DNA of 64,000 nt from TMED14 sp041158165 (GCA_041158165.1 JBEBBW010000001.1:1-64000); one strand, 5' to 3'; positions 16,041 to 25,581 are shown, counted from the first letter of the stretch. Numbers and translations: made by a program. Notes: generated by a model from the sequence alone, not told the origin.

Positions 16041-16078
16041 CCAGTTACTAGCAACTAGCTGCTTGTTGTTGGTTGCCA
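16041..16078. repeat. ACTAGCAACTAG-type short repeat
   Basis: A low-complexity element lies between two opposing terminators. Its left part is similar to the reverse complement of 6853-6880, and its right part is GTTG-rich. Confidence 0.5.
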
Positions 16079-16107
16079 AAAAAGAAGCCCCGCCGTTTCC
16101 GGCGGGG
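16079..16107 (-). terminator. Intrinsic terminator after the susD-like gene
   Basis: On the minus strand an 8-base-pair stem (CCCCGCCG / CGGCGGGG, loop of 4) is followed by a T-rich tail (CTTCTTTTTT). A second small inverted repeat, AATTCCG-CAA-CGGAATT, overlaps the gene's stop. Confidence 0.8.
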
Positions 16108-16133
16108 CCTCCCCATTTAATTCCGTTGCGGAA

Positions 16134-17555
16134 TTAGTTCTTATCCCAGAAGATCGGTGCAGTGTCCTTATCTCCTTGGTAGTTCGCACCGGCCGCAGTA
16201 ACGTTGGCGTTGTTCAAGGCGTACTCGTCAACTCCGTAGCTCATGCGCTTCGGGGTTACGCGCTGCGCCTCAGCAGCAACGTTCATCGGCAGGTCGTACT
16301 GGCGCTGAGCAGCCCAAGCTTCGTTTCCGCGCGTGAAGAGCGAAATCCACTTTTGGGTTCCCAGGCGAGACTTCCAGTTGGTAGCATCCCAAGCAACCGA
16401 AGACTGCGCCAAGTAGGCTGCAGCATCCGTTGCGCTTCCGCCCCAATTCAAGATCGAAGCCGTAACGGCAGCTTGGTACAATCCTTCGGCCGTAGCGCCA
16501 GGAATCGTCACACCGCGTGCCGCTGCGTCTGCCAACAAGAAGTGAACTTCTACGTGGTCGATAAGCGTGTGGGGCAAGGTTGGATCTTCCAACGCGTCAC
16601 CCGGCTGCGAGAACAGGGCGTACGAAGAAGCCAAACCGTAGGGAGCACCGTTCACCGTACCGTCGGTATTGTTGTTGCGGAAGTAGATCGCACGGCGGGG
16701 ATCGTTCAACGTATTCATTACGTCACCAAGCGTGTTGGCGGCGATGAAGTCTGAACGGCCTGACTGCACGAGGTCATCCCACAAGGGGTTCGTGTGGGGA
16801 GGCGCCGAAGCGTAGTGCAAGGTAGCCGCGTCAGCAGCGTCCAAAATCACTCCACCAGACAGTGCCGCAGCACCCCAAGTCGTAGCGCGAGCCATGTCGT
16901 GGTCAGCTACACGAACCGCCAACTTAAGCAGAAGTGAAGAAGCGAACTTCTTCCAACCGTCTGAATTGCCGCCGTAGAGCAGGTCGTACGATCCAAGGCC
17001 GTTGTCGCCACCCAACACCGCGATATCAGCCGTCAAGCGAGCGGCCAAATCGGTGTAGATGTCTTCGCCCTTGTCGTAGGCCGGTACTACCGTCGAAGCG
17101 TCAAGCGCCTCAGAGTAGGGCACGTCGCCGAAGATGTCCACCAACACATGGTAGGTGTACACTTCGAGTACGTCGATTACCGCATGCTGCTGCTCTTTTT
17201 GGTCAGCAGTCAAGTTGATGTCCTCATCGACAGCTAACTCTGCTTCTTGTAGGTCGCGGAGCACGTCGGTGTACAAACGGTCAAACGTGTTGCCGTTGAC
17301 ATCGCGGTTGTCGTAATCAAAATTGGCTTCGTCTGTGTACGTAGTCTCCGTAATGTGCTGAGCCCACAGATTGAAGTTGTTCAAGTTTACGTTGATGCTT
17401 GCCAAGTAGTCCGTGAGGCTCACGGTTGCGTTGGCAATCAGCGCACCGGCGGGCACCTTTTCAGGCGCCTTTGGGTTGACGTTGAGGCTTGTGATGTCGC
17501 TGGTGCACGAGGCCACTACAGCGGCGATGCCGGCAGATAAAAGAATCTTTTTCAT
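16134..17555 (-). CDS. SusD/RagB-family outer-membrane lipoprotein
   Basis: SusD-like lipoproteins form the lid over a SusC channel and capture nutrients at the cell surface. The 473-residue protein has a lipoprotein signal (MKKILLSAGIAAVVASC, Cys17) and SusD features: 'SLNVNPKAPEKVP', TPR-like helices around 'VDILFGDVPYSEAL'-type sequence ('LVDIFGDVPYSEALD'), 'DLLYGGNSDGWKKFASSLLLKLAVRVA', and a C-terminal 'NEAWAAQRQYDLP' region. It follows the SusC gene by 8 bases and is co-transcribed. It fits the SusD-like group that serves small or peptide-type ligands as well as glycans; the ligand cannot be read from sequence. Confidence 0.92.
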   Translation of the reverse strand: MKKILLSAGIAAVVASCTSDITSLNVNPKAPEKVPAGALIANATVSLTDYLASINVNLNNFNLWAQHITETTYTDEANFDYDNRDVNGNTFDRLYTDVLRDLQEAELAVDEDINLTADQKEQQHAVIDVLEVYTYHVLVDIFGDVPYSEALDASTVVPAYDKGEDIYTDLAARLTADIAVLGGDNGLGSYDLLYGGNSDGWKKFASSLLLKLAVRVADHDMARATTWGAAALSGGVILDAADAATLHYASAPPHTNPLWDDLVQSGRSDFIAANTLGDVMNTLNDPRRAIYFRNNNTDGTVNGAPYGLASSYALFSQPGDALEDPTLPHTLIDHVEVHFLLADAAARGVTIPGATAEGLYQAAVTASILNWGGSATDAAAYLAQSSVAWDATNWKSRLGTQKWISLFTRGNEAWAAQRQYDLPMNVAAEAQRVTPKRMSYGVDEYALNNANVTAAGANYQGDKDTAPIFWDKN

Positions 17556-17563
17556 GGCTCGTA

Positions 17564-20500
17564 TTAGAATTTCAGTTTAGCATTCAAACCAATTTCGCGA
17601 ACCGCGGGGTACGCGCCAGACTGGTAGCCCTGCAGGTTGCCCGCAGAAAGTCCGGCCTCCGGATCGGTGTACGGAGCGTTCTTCCATAGGATGGCCAAGT
17701 TGCGGCCCACCAATGAAACGTCCAGTCCTTTGATTGAACCCTTAGGATCCATTGGGAAGCTGTAGTTAATTGCCACTTCGCGAAGCTTGATGAACGAGGC
17801 ATCCCACACGTGGTACTCCTGCGGAGCGCGAGCGTAACCAAATGAGTTACCGTAATAGTTCATGTCGCCGTAGATGGCTTCGGTGTTCGGAGCCGTGATG
17901 GGGTTTCCATCTTCGTCTACTGAAGATCCGTCCCAAACCGCAACGTTACCCATGTTCACACCGCCGTTGTTGGCAACCAGTTCGCGACGCTCGGTACCGC
18001 GGTCGTTCACGCCGGCAGTCCAGTCGTAAATACCGGTAGCGTAGCCGTACCACGTGTCAAGGCTGAAGAAGCTTCCGCCCATCTGCATGTCAAGCAGCAC
18101 ACTGGCTGTCAACTTCTTGTAGCGGAACGACGTGTTCAAGCCACCGTACCAGTCAGGGTTGATGTTGCCAATGGTCTCCGGAGCCGTAGTGCGCAGGTAG
18201 CGGTAGCCGCGGCTAGCGCTGATGGGGTACACAATAGGCAAACCGTTCTCGTCGCGCTGGTGGGCGATACCGAAGATGGTACCGTAGGCCTCGCCCGTCT
18301 TGGCGAGAAGCTGGAAACCACCTTGGTTTGACGTCAACTGAAGGCTCTCTGCGTCGCCAAACAGCTCAACCACTTTGTTGCGGTTGCGCGTGTAGGTGAG
18401 TGCAAAGTCAAGACCCATGTCTTTCGTGCGGATGGCAGAAGCATTCAGCACCAATTCCACACCTTGGTTTTGAATAACCCCGGCGTTTACGTACTTGAAA
18501 ATAGTACCCGTAGCTGAAGACACGCGAGCTGGCATGATTTGGTTCTCTGAAACGGCGCGGTACGCGGTCAAATCAAAACCAAAACGGTTGTCGGCAAACT
18601 GCATTTCCAAACCAGCTTCAAGCGACGTAGTCGTCTCGGGAAGGAGGCCTGGGTTATTTGACGTAGTCGGGGCGGTAGCCAGCGGCGTTCCGTTGAACGG
18701 CGTTCCCATCACGTAAATATTGCGAAGTGAGTTAGCCGGGGCATCGGCACCCACGCTAGCGTAGTTCGCGCGAACCTTACCGAAGCTAATTCCATCTACG
18801 TCAAGCAGCTCAGAGAAAATGAGGCCCAACGAAGCTGAAGGGTAGAAGTACTTGTTGCTCGTAGAAGGCAGCGTTGACGAGATGTCGTAGCGGCCCGTCA
18901 GGTCAAGAGACAAGTAGTTCTTGTACAGGAAGCTAGCGCGACCAAAGTAGCCGTTGATGCCGATCGCGTAGTGCTGCTCAGAAGGAGCGGCTGGTGCGCT
19001 CACCGAGTTGCTCAGTGAGTAAACACCGGGGACAACCAATCCACCGTTCGTTGAAGCTCCGATGTAATCGAAGTAGGTACGGCGAATGTTTGAACCCAAG
19101 TTACCGTTGAAGTTGATATCGCTACCAATCATGCGGTTGGCGGTCAAAATCAGGTCAAGGTTGGACTCGGTGAAGTTGCGGTTGCGGCGCGTGTATTCAG
19201 GAACATCAACTGAACTTACCGCAATTCGCTCTTCTTGGATATCTGAGTAGGTGTCAATGTTGGCACGGGCCGTCAAATCCAACCAGTCATTCAAGCGGTA
19301 GTTGGCCGTCATGTTTCCGATCAAGCGGTTGCGCTCGTCATTTTGGTACGACTCGTTCACCATGAAGTATGGGTTGTCGAAGTAGTGCGGCTGCGTGGGA
19401 TTCGCGTAGAGCGGACCGTAAGGGTTCCACGTGATGTTGCGCTTCGTGTCGTTGTAGTACTGCTTCAACTTGGCCATGTCGGCACCTACGTTGAACCACT
19501 GACGGAACGATTGGTTCACGTTGCGCGCATCGTAACCGGTACCTGAACGGCCACGGCCTTTTTGCTGGGTAAACGTAGCCATAGTGCTCACCGTCAAACG
19601 GTTTGAAGCCTTGAGGCTACCGTTAAAGTTAAAGGTGTTGCGCTGAAGGCTTGAGTTGGGCTGAATACCTTTCATGTCAAACTTGGTAGCGCTCAAGCGG
19701 AACGAACCGTTGTCGCTTCCGCCGTCAATGGCCAAGTTGTTGTTGAAGGTCGTTGAATTCTCCCAGAAGGTCGTCGGATCGTTGGCGCCCGCAACGAAGG
19801 GGTGCTTCTGACCGTCAACCATGGATTCCCAAGTGTAAACCATCAAATTGGGGTCGAACTTCATACCGAATGAAGCGTCTTCCTCCATCGGAGTTACCAT
19901 GTCTACGTTGCCGTCGCCGTCAAAATCGTAGTCGTACATGCGGTAGTCCGTGAATACGCCGTTGATCGTATCGGTGTTTCCGTAGTACGAACCGTAGCCA
20001 GGACCGTAGGACTTCTGGTACTTCACGTAGGTGTCGGGGTTGATGCTACCTACCGTGATACCGCTTGAAAGTGTTACACCCAATCCTTTGCGCGCAGCAC
20101 CTTTTTTCGTCGTGATTAAAACAACGCCGTTGGCCGCACGTGAACCGTAGAGCGCCGTAGCTGCAGCTCCTTTCAGTACTGTAACCTTGTCGATGTCTTC
20201 TGGGTTGATGTCCATAGCGGCGTTACCGTAGTCGTAGCCACCACGACCCGTGCGCTGGTTGCTCGTATTGTAGATGTCGTTCGAGATGGGGATACCGTCG
20301 ACGACAAACAACGCTTGGTTGTTACCGGTCAGGGACTTGTATCCGCGAACCACGACGTTTGAAGATCCACCCATCGTACCAGACTGGCGAATGGTGACCC
20401 CAGCAACCTTACCTGAAAGCGATGCCATGAAGTTGGCGTCTTTCACTTTGGTTACTTCGGCACCGCTCACCTCTTGTACGGCGTAGCCTACGGTCTTCTT

Positions 20501-20842
20501 GTCGCGGGTGATACCGAGGGCCGTTACGACTACTTCGTCCAGCTTGCTCGTGGATTCCGCCAACTTCACGTTGACTACAGCACCTGATGCGGCAACCTCT
20601 TGGGTCGCATAACCAAGTGCGGAGAATACCAATACTGCGTTCTGACCAGCCGTGATGGAATACTTACCATCGTAGTTGGTGACTGCAGCATTGTTGGTGC
20701 CTTTTACCCGGACTGATGCCGAGGGGAGGCCTTCGCCCGTAGCTGCGTCGGTTACCGATCCTGTTACCGTGCGCTGCGCAAAGGCAGACACGGACAGAAG
20801 GGCCGCTGCAACGAAGGCAAGAAAAGATGCTCTGCGTTTCAT
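17564..20842 (-). CDS. SusC/RagA-family TonB-linked outer-membrane transporter
   Basis: A 1,092-residue TonB-dependent importer that pairs with the SusD-like protein. After a signal peptide (MKRRASFLAFVAAALLSVSAFAQ) come a carboxypeptidase-like regulatory domain (about 22-105, 'TVTGSVTDAATGEGLPSASV'), the 'LDEVVVTALG' linker, the plug domain ('VTIRQSGTMGGSSNVVVRG', 'VLKGAAATALYGSRAANGV') and a long 22-strand barrel ending in 'LNAKLKF' with terminal Phe. I use the ATG at 20842; the upstream start at 20899 would put 19 non-signal residues before it. Energy would come from the ExbBD-TonB system at 35489-37388 or an equivalent. Confidence 0.95.
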   Translation of the reverse strand: MKRRASFLAFVAAALLSVSAFAQRTVTGSVTDAATGEGLPSASVRVKGTNNAAVTNYDGKYSITAGQNAVLVFSALGYATQEVAASGAVVNVKLAESTSKLDEVVVTALGITRDKKTVGYAVQEVSGAEVTKVKDANFMASLSGKVAGVTIRQSGTMGGSSNVVVRGYKSLTGNNQALFVVDGIPISNDIYNTSNQRTGRGGYDYGNAAMDINPEDIDKVTVLKGAAATALYGSRAANGVVLITTKKGAARKGLGVTLSSGITVGSINPDTYVKYQKSYGPGYGSYYGNTDTINGVFTDYRMYDYDFDGDGNVDMVTPMEEDASFGMKFDPNLMVYTWESMVDGQKHPFVAGANDPTTFWENSTTFNNNLAIDGGSDNGSFRLSATKFDMKGIQPNSSLQRNTFNFNGSLKASNRLTVSTMATFTQQKGRGRSGTGYDARNVNQSFRQWFNVGADMAKLKQYYNDTKRNITWNPYGPLYANPTQPHYFDNPYFMVNESYQNDERNRLIGNMTANYRLNDWLDLTARANIDTYSDIQEERIAVSSVDVPEYTRRNRNFTESNLDLILTANRMIGSDINFNGNLGSNIRRTYFDYIGASTNGGLVVPGVYSLSNSVSAPAAPSEQHYAIGINGYFGRASFLYKNYLSLDLTGRYDISSTLPSTSNKYFYPSASLGLIFSELLDVDGISFGKVRANYASVGADAPANSLRNIYVMGTPFNGTPLATAPTTSNNPGLLPETTTSLEAGLEMQFADNRFGFDLTAYRAVSENQIMPARVSSATGTIFKYVNAGVIQNQGVELVLNASAIRTKDMGLDFALTYTRNRNKVVELFGDAESLQLTSNQGGFQLLAKTGEAYGTIFGIAHQRDENGLPIVYPISASRGYRYLRTTAPETIGNINPDWYGGLNTSFRYKKLTASVLLDMQMGGSFFSLDTWYGYATGIYDWTAGVNDRGTERRELVANNGGVNMGNVAVWDGSSVDEDGNPITAPNTEAIYGDMNYYGNSFGYARAPQEYHVWDASFIKLREVAINYSFPMDPKGSIKGLDVSLVGRNLAILWKNAPYTDPEAGLSAGNLQGYQSGAYPAVREIGLNAKLKF

Positions 20843-20870
20843 AAGTGTTAATGAATTGTTAAGGTGATTG

Positions 20871-20878
20871 CAAAGTAG
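20871..20878 (-). promoter_or_regulatory. -7-like box CTACTTTG before susC-like gene
   Basis: TA and TTTG are separated by one base instead of two. The box lies 28 bases before the ATG in an AT-rich 120-base gap, so a short untranslated leader is expected. Confidence 0.4.
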
Positions 20879-20964
20879 TGAAAATTTCATTGCATTCATT
20901 ACCGAATCAAATAGCCAGCATTAAAATAAAAAAACAGTCCGCCCAAAATGGGGGATTTAGCGAC

Positions 20965-22395
20965 CTAACTGCGCGATGTACTGCGGTCGGCCCATGCAAT
21001 CAGGGCAGCACTCATCCACACGAGGACGGCACCTTTATCGAGGTCAAGAAAATTATTGAGCACGCCGTGCACCCAGTACGTTACCAGGCCTAGCATGGCC
21101 AAGAGCACGAGCGTTCGGTCCGTGCCCGGAGCCATGCGCAGGTACGCCCTCACCCCGGTGCGAAACAGCACCACGAGGAGCACCGCGACCAGCAGCAGGC
21201 CGGGCCAGCCGAGTTCGGCGAGCGGCCCGATGTATTCGGAGTGGGCGTTTCCGAGGTCGCCTCCGTTGGTCGAAATAATGGTGAGTTGCGAGGAATGCTG
21301 AAACGGCGCGTACTGGAATTGGTAGGTGCCCAAGCCCCAGCCGGTGTGGGGCCGCTCCTGCCACATTCGAATCGCCGAGGCCCAGCGGTTGAGCCGCTCC
21401 AGGTTGGAGGCGTCGGTCGAAATATTGGACGCACTCTGAATGTGTTCGCTAAAGTTGTCGCTCGAAACGGTGTCGTTTTTGGTGAAGATGCGAATCCACT
21501 GATCTTGGGTAGCCCAGAGGGTCGCGAGGGCCACTGCGGCGATACCCGCGATTTGGCGAGCGGAAATCCGCCATGCAAAAACCAGGTAGACGGCGCCAGC
21601 CGCTACCAAACTGAGCCAGGCGGCGCGGGTGTACGAAAACACGAGGGCCACCGTCAAAAGCGCCCAAAGTCCGAGGTGAATAAAGCGCAGTACGAGCGAC
21701 TGCGGGCGAATGAGGGCCCAAATAGCCCAGGGGTAGACGAAGGCCAAGGCCATACCGTAGATGGTATGTTCCTTATAAAACGGAAACATGACCCAGGTGG
21801 AGGTTTCCTTGGAGAATCCGTACTGGGAATGGACGTAGAGGGTCCACAGGGCGGCGACAGCCAGGCTAAAGGAGTAGAGTGGGAAAATCAGGCTGCGCGC
21901 CCAGGGCTTTTCGAGCGCCGTACCCAGCATAAAATACATGGGCACCAGAAACCACACGCGGCTAAGGACAGCCTTGAAGCTGACCAGCGGCATTTCGCTG
22001 AAGAGCACGGTGAAGGCCATCCAGGCGAGCTGCACCAAGATGACCCATGTCAACGGCTGCTTTAGGATGGGCCACGGCAACCGGCCTTGGTGCAAAAAAC
22101 GAATCAGGGCAAAAAACGTCAGGCCGGCGAGCAGCACTTCGCCCGGCAAGCTCAGGCCAACATTAAAGTCAGACTCTTTTAAGGTGACCGAAAGGGGCGT
22201 AACGGCCACCACGGCAAGAAGCAAACTCTCGACGTGGTACAGCGCCCAGAACACGACGGCAAGGGCAAAGGGAACGGCCGCGACGGCGTAGGCTTCAAAC
22301 GCCACCGCAGTACCCGTCGCCGCAATCAGTGCGGCGGCAGCCCAGAACCCGGTGCGCCCGCTTAAGACGGAAGCTTTTCCTTGAGCTCCTTCCAT
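20965..22395 (-). CDS. O-antigen ligase/polymerase family membrane protein
   Basis: A 476-residue inner-membrane protein with about 11-12 hydrophobic segments and a large periplasmic loop (about 285-385) containing 'SNLERLNRWASAIRMWQERPHTGWGLGTYQ' split around the conserved Arg and 'NAHSEYIGPLAELGWPGLL'. This is the Wzy_C (WaaL/Wzy) pattern, where the enzyme joins or ligates polysaccharide repeat units in the periplasm. It overlaps the Wzz-like gene by 34 bases. Whether it polymerises or ligates cannot be told. The neighbouring Wzz, flippase and glycosyltransferase favour a Wzy-type surface polysaccharide. Confidence 0.88.
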   Translation of the reverse strand: MEGAQGKASVLSGRTGFWAAAALIAATGTAVAFEAYAVAAVPFALAVVFWALYHVESLLLAVVAVTPLSVTLKESDFNVGLSLPGEVLLAGLTFFALIRFLHQGRLPWPILKQPLTWVILVQLAWMAFTVLFSEMPLVSFKAVLSRVWFLVPMYFMLGTALEKPWARSLIFPLYSFSLAVAALWTLYVHSQYGFSKETSTWVMFPFYKEHTIYGMALAFVYPWAIWALIRPQSLVLRFIHLGLWALLTVALVFSYTRAAWLSLVAAGAVYLVFAWRISARQIAGIAAVALATLWATQDQWIRIFTKNDTVSSDNFSEHIQSASNISTDASNLERLNRWASAIRMWQERPHTGWGLGTYQFQYAPFQHSSQLTIISTNGGDLGNAHSEYIGPLAELGWPGLLLVAVLLVVLFRTGVRAYLRMAPGTDRTLVLLAMLGLVTYWVHGVLNNFLDLDKGAVLVWMSAALIAWADRSTSRS

Positions 22396-23372
22396 GTGTT
22401 GGCGCCGAGAATAACAACCATGGTGCCGACAAAGGCAGAAAGGGCTGAAACCGCCACCACGAGCCAGCGGATCGGATACTTTTTCTTGTCGGCCGGAACG
22501 GCAGCGTTCACGCGAAAGGTGGCGGGAAGCACCTGCTCTGCGTCCACACGGGCTTGGTCGAGCTTGGTTTTGACCTTGACCTCCTCTTCTTTCATCAGGT
22601 GGAGCTCATCGCGCAGCGCAACATAGCGTCCGCCGTATTTGGCCAAGGTGTCCAGCACCGATTTGAGCTGCTTGATCGTCTTTTCGCTGCGGCCTTCGGC
22701 GATGGCGGTCGCATACTGCTCCGACACGACCATGGACTGTCCTTCGTATTCGTGCACGCCTTTGCCGCGCAACGCTTTGATTTCGTCTTCCATGTCGCGC
22801 AATTCCTTGCGGATTTTCTGGTACTCGTTTTTCACGAGGTTCAGCCCCACCGCCGCGCGCTCACGCTGAATGCGGCTCTTGGTGCGGTCGAGAAGGTCCA
22901 CGATGGCATTGGCCATGTCGGCCGCCATTTTGGGATCTTCGTCGAGCACGCTGATGCGCACGCTCATAAACTGGGTGCGCTCAAACGAAATTTTATCGCT
23001 GAATTCTTCGTGAAGGTCGGTGCGCAGCGTCTTGCTCGCGGGGTCGAGGCCGTAGTGCTCGATCAGGTTGAACCGAGCCGTGACGGTATCAAAAATGGCG
23101 TCCGACGAAAGCACCTGGAGCAGCTGTTCCGCTTGCTCCTCGGCGCCAAACTCCAGGAAGTCCTGATCTTGGTAGGTATTTTGGGGCAAGAGGGCTTTCG
23201 ACGCGGAGTTCGTGGTCGACGGAAACACTACGACCGACGATTCGTACAGCGGAGTGATAAACCACGGTCCCGAGAAAATGGCGGCGGCCACGGCTGCAAT
23301 CAGCGGTGCTAGAAGCAACGCCTTGCGGTTGCGAAACAAGAAAAGCAGCAGGTTCTGCGAGCTGGGATCCAT
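22362..23372 (-). CDS. Wzz-like polysaccharide chain-length protein
   Basis: A 336-residue polysaccharide co-polymerase. Membrane helices near residues 18-38 ('ALLLAPLIAAVAAAIFSGPW') and 308-328 ('WLVVAVSALSAFVGTMVVIL') flank a periplasmic part with long coiled coils (about 150-270). The N-terminal 'YESSVVVFPST' region is typical of the Wzz domain. There is no C-terminal tyrosine kinase. It is 13 bases after the sulfotransferase and has its own -7 box embedded in that gene's last codons. It would set chain length for the adjacent Wzy-like enzyme. Confidence 0.88.
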   Translation of the reverse strand: MDPSSQNLLLFLFRNRKALLLAPLIAAVAAAIFSGPWFITPLYESSVVVFPSTTNSASKALLPQNTYQDQDFLEFGAEEQAEQLLQVLSSDAIFDTVTARFNLIEHYGLDPASKTLRTDLHEEFSDKISFERTQFMSVRISVLDEDPKMAADMANAIVDLLDRTKSRIQRERAAVGLNLVKNEYQKIRKELRDMEDEIKALRGKGVHEYEGQSMVVSEQYATAIAEGRSEKTIKQLKSVLDTLAKYGGRYVALRDELHLMKEEEVKVKTKLDQARVDAEQVLPATFRVNAAVPADKKKYPIRWLVVAVSALSAFVGTMVVILGANTWKELKEKLPS

Positions 23373-23385
23373 AGATGCGGTTAAT

Positions 23386-24303
23386 TCAGGTCCACAAAGA
23401 TAGGTTTTTGCCGAGCAGCCCTTCGAGCTCCGCTACGTCGTCTGAAAAGTAGCCCCAAGCCTTGGCTCGCTCGTCGGCCTTGAGCTTCATGGGCTGGTCG
23501 GTGGCGGTGGCGGCCTTGGCGCGCTCCTTGAGTCCGCTGGGCATTCGGTCTTTGAGCCAGCGACCCACAGGGTGGTGCTGGGCAAAGCGGGCTAAGTGCG
23601 GCCAGCGCACGTCGTGGGCGGCATGAACGCGTTCCGCGTGGGGCAGCGGAACCAGCTCCAAGCCGAAAAAGCGTTGAACATCTGCCCAAAAGGCCTCGGG
23701 TGCGTCAAACGCTTGCTCGTAAAGCACCACCTTGAGGTCAAGTCCCGAAGCGGACCACCGGCGGTAGGATTCTGCGTAGCGGCTTAAGGCGATAAAGTTC
23801 TCGCGCTGCCCCCATGCCGCGGGGCCTTCGGCGTCCGCGGCCAATTCCTCGAGAAAACTGCGCGAAACGAGTCCGTACTTCAGCGCCATGCGGTACTGCG
23901 AAAAAGCACGGTCAACCGGATTGCGCAAGACAACCAGCGCTTTGGCCTTGGGATGGGCCGCAGGCAAATCGCGGGCGGCCGACGCACTCCAGAAGTAGCT
24001 GGTCGAGGCCTCGACGCGAAGCTGACCGGGTCGGGCATGCGCCCACAAACGGTTGTAGTGTTCAGGTTGGCGCACGTAGGCCTGGTGGCGAACCGGCAAC
24101 GGATCGGACTGTGCCCAGTACGACGGGTCTGCATCGGGCGACACGCGAAGAAAGGCCTCGCTAAACGCACTTGGATCCAGCTCAACCGCATAAAAATTGG
24201 GCTCCTTGATCCGGGCCATGGACACGCCGGGGTGGCGCTGCAGCCAGTCTGCCAGCGTAGTGCTCCCTGACTTGGGCACCCCAATCAATACGGCGTCGAG
24301 CAT
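23386..24303 (-). CDS. Sulfotransferase, PAPS-dependent type
   Basis: A 305-residue cytoplasmic sulfotransferase. The 5'-phosphosulfate loop is 'LIGVPKSGSTTLADWL' at residues 6-21, and the 3'-phosphate motif is 'VVLRNPVDRAFSQYRMAL' (about 126-143). The start is the ATG at 24303, which begins directly with the PAPS strand; the longer open frame upstream runs into the flippase gene. It lies between a flippase and a Wzz-like gene, so the likely acceptor is a lipid-linked sugar or repeat unit, giving a sulfated surface polysaccharide. The acceptor itself is inference. Confidence 0.9.
   Translation of the reverse strand: MLDAVLIGVPKSGSTTLADWLQRHPGVSMARIKEPNFYAVELDPSAFSEAFLRVSPDADPSYWAQSDPLPVRHQAYVRQPEHYNRLWAHARPGQLRVEASTSYFWSASAARDLPAAHPKAKALVVLRNPVDRAFSQYRMALKYGLVSRSFLEELAADAEGPAAWGQRENFIALSRYAESYRRWSASGLDLKVVLYEQAFDAPEAFWADVQRFFGLELVPLPHAERVHAAHDVRWPHLARFAQHHPVGRWLKDRMPSGLKERAKAATATDQPMKLKADERAKAWGYFSDDVAELEGLLGKNLSLWT
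23395..23402 (-). promoter_or_regulatory. -7 box TATCTTTG inside the sulfotransferase 3' end
   Basis: A perfect TAnnTTTG lies within the codons for the terminal 'NLSLWT', 22 bases before the Wzz-like ATG. Confidence 0.5.
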
Positions 24304-24308
24304 GGGGT

Positions 24309-25568
24309 TCAACGCCAGAAGAATAAGGTTCGTATTCCGGTCTTGCGGTAGACGGCGACGAGGGCCCACACGTTCCACAAAATCATGGTCCCCGAGGTGG
24401 CCCAGGCTGCGCCCTCGACGCCGAGCCACGGGATCAGCGCCAGATTGGCACCCGCATTCACGAGCACCGCTACCGTCATGGTGCGCCGAGCGGACTGCTC
24501 GTGGCCGGTCAAGTTCAGCAGGTACATCACGGGGCCACACAGCGCATTCACCACCTGCCCCAAAGCGAGGACGCGGAGCAGCCATGCGTAGCCCACTAGA
24601 TCGGGACTAAAAAAGGTAAGTAGCCACGGTGCGAGCAGCATGATTCCGCCAAATGCAGGCAGACTTACCGCGGCGTTGAGCAGGGCTACCCGTCGTACTT
24701 CTGCCTGAAGTTCCGCGCGCCGGCCTTGGGTCCAGAGTTCGGAGATTCGCGGACCGAGTGAGGCATTGACCGCGAACTGCGCAAACGTGATTAGGGTTCC
24801 GATTTTAAATGCCACGCGATAGCCGCCAACCTCTTCGGGCTCGAGGAAGTACCCAATCATGAGCGTGTCGGTCCACGTCATGACCATAAAAAGCGTTCCG
24901 GTGAGGAACATGGCGGTGGCTGGGGCGCGAAGACTCCAGAGGCTGCGCAGCTCCACCCACCGAACACGAGCCCAACCCCGCCCGACCGCGAGCACCGAGG
25001 CACCCAGGAGCGCCAGCAAAACCCGCTCAACGCGGTCGAACCACGGGACGACGAGCATGAAGACGGCCGCTGCCCCAAGCAGCACGCTATTCTGCAGCAC
25101 GCCAAACGCGACGTACCGGTGCTGGGCGCGTTGGGCTTCAGACCAAACCTGCACCAGCGTCCACGCCGGAAGCACCAGGGCAGAAGCGTGCCAGAGCTCG
25201 GTAAATCCCCCGTAGTGCTGGGCAATCCACGGGGCCAAAGCCCAAAGCGCGACCGCCAAAGCAATCGATCCCAGCAAAGACGCCGTCATGGACTGGCGAA
25301 TAAAGTGCTGTGCCTCGAGCGGTTGGCGCGACGGAACCTCGCGAATCATCAGACCGTCAAGGCCCCATTTGGCCACGACCGACGCGATGCTCAGCACGGT
25401 AAATGCGAGTTCAAAGTAGCCGTAGCCGCGGGTTCCGAGCCGTTGCAGTGCACTAAATGCAAAAAAGTACCCTGCCAAAGCGCCCGCCACCTTTAAGGCC
25501 AGCACAAGGCTCGAGCGGCGAAGTACGAGCTGCCAAGCTTCGGGAAGAGACGACCATGAATACGGCAT
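24309..25568 (-). CDS. Polysaccharide flippase (Wzx/MATE-like)
   Basis: A 419-residue inner-membrane protein with about 12 hydrophobic segments and the polysaccharide-transport family layout ('RLGTRGYGYFELAFTVLS', 'VAKWGLDGLMIREV', 'TDTLMIGYFLEPEEVGGY'). It would move lipid-linked repeat units across the inner membrane. The sulfotransferase starts 5 bases after its stop. It is transcribed divergently from the glycosyltransferase, with only 26 bases between their start codons, and has a GACCTTTG box 4 bases before its ATG. Confidence 0.9.
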   Translation of the reverse strand: MPYSWSSLPEAWQLVLRRSSLVLALKVAGALAGYFFAFSALQRLGTRGYGYFELAFTVLSIASVVAKWGLDGLMIREVPSRQPLEAQHFIRQSMTASLLGSIALAVALWALAPWIAQHYGGFTELWHASALVLPAWTLVQVWSEAQRAQHRYVAFGVLQNSVLLGAAAVFMLVVPWFDRVERVLLALLGASVLAVGRGWARVRWVELRSLWSLRAPATAMFLTGTLFMVMTWTDTLMIGYFLEPEEVGGYRVAFKIGTLITFAQFAVNASLGPRISELWTQGRRAELQAEVRRVALLNAAVSLPAFGGIMLLAPWLLTFFSPDLVGYAWLLRVLALGQVVNALCGPVMYLLNLTGHEQSARRTMTVAVLVNAGANLALIPWLGVEGAAWATSGTMILWNVWALVAVYRKTGIRTLFFWR

Positions 25569-25572
25569 GGCG

Positions 25573-25580
25573 CAAAGGTC
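25573..25580 (-). promoter_or_regulatory. -7-like box GACCTTTG for the flippase gene
   Basis: It ends 4 bases before the ATG at 25568 and lies back to back, one base apart, with the box for the divergent glycosyltransferase. Confidence 0.5.
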
Positions 25581-25581
25581 A

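Noticed and set aside
16118..16134. AATTCCG-TTG-CGGAATT inverted repeat as an attachment site
   Set aside because: It directly precedes a normal terminator at the end of the susD-like gene and no integrase or direct repeat is nearby.
16134..20842. SusC/SusD pair as a starch uptake system together with the GH13 enzyme
   Set aside because: The GH13 gene is about 40 kb away, and no susR, GH97 or other starch genes lie near the pair.
20928..20952. Terminator after the O-antigen ligase gene
   Set aside because: There is a run of seven T on the minus strand, but the stem before it has only three base pairs (CCC/GGG).
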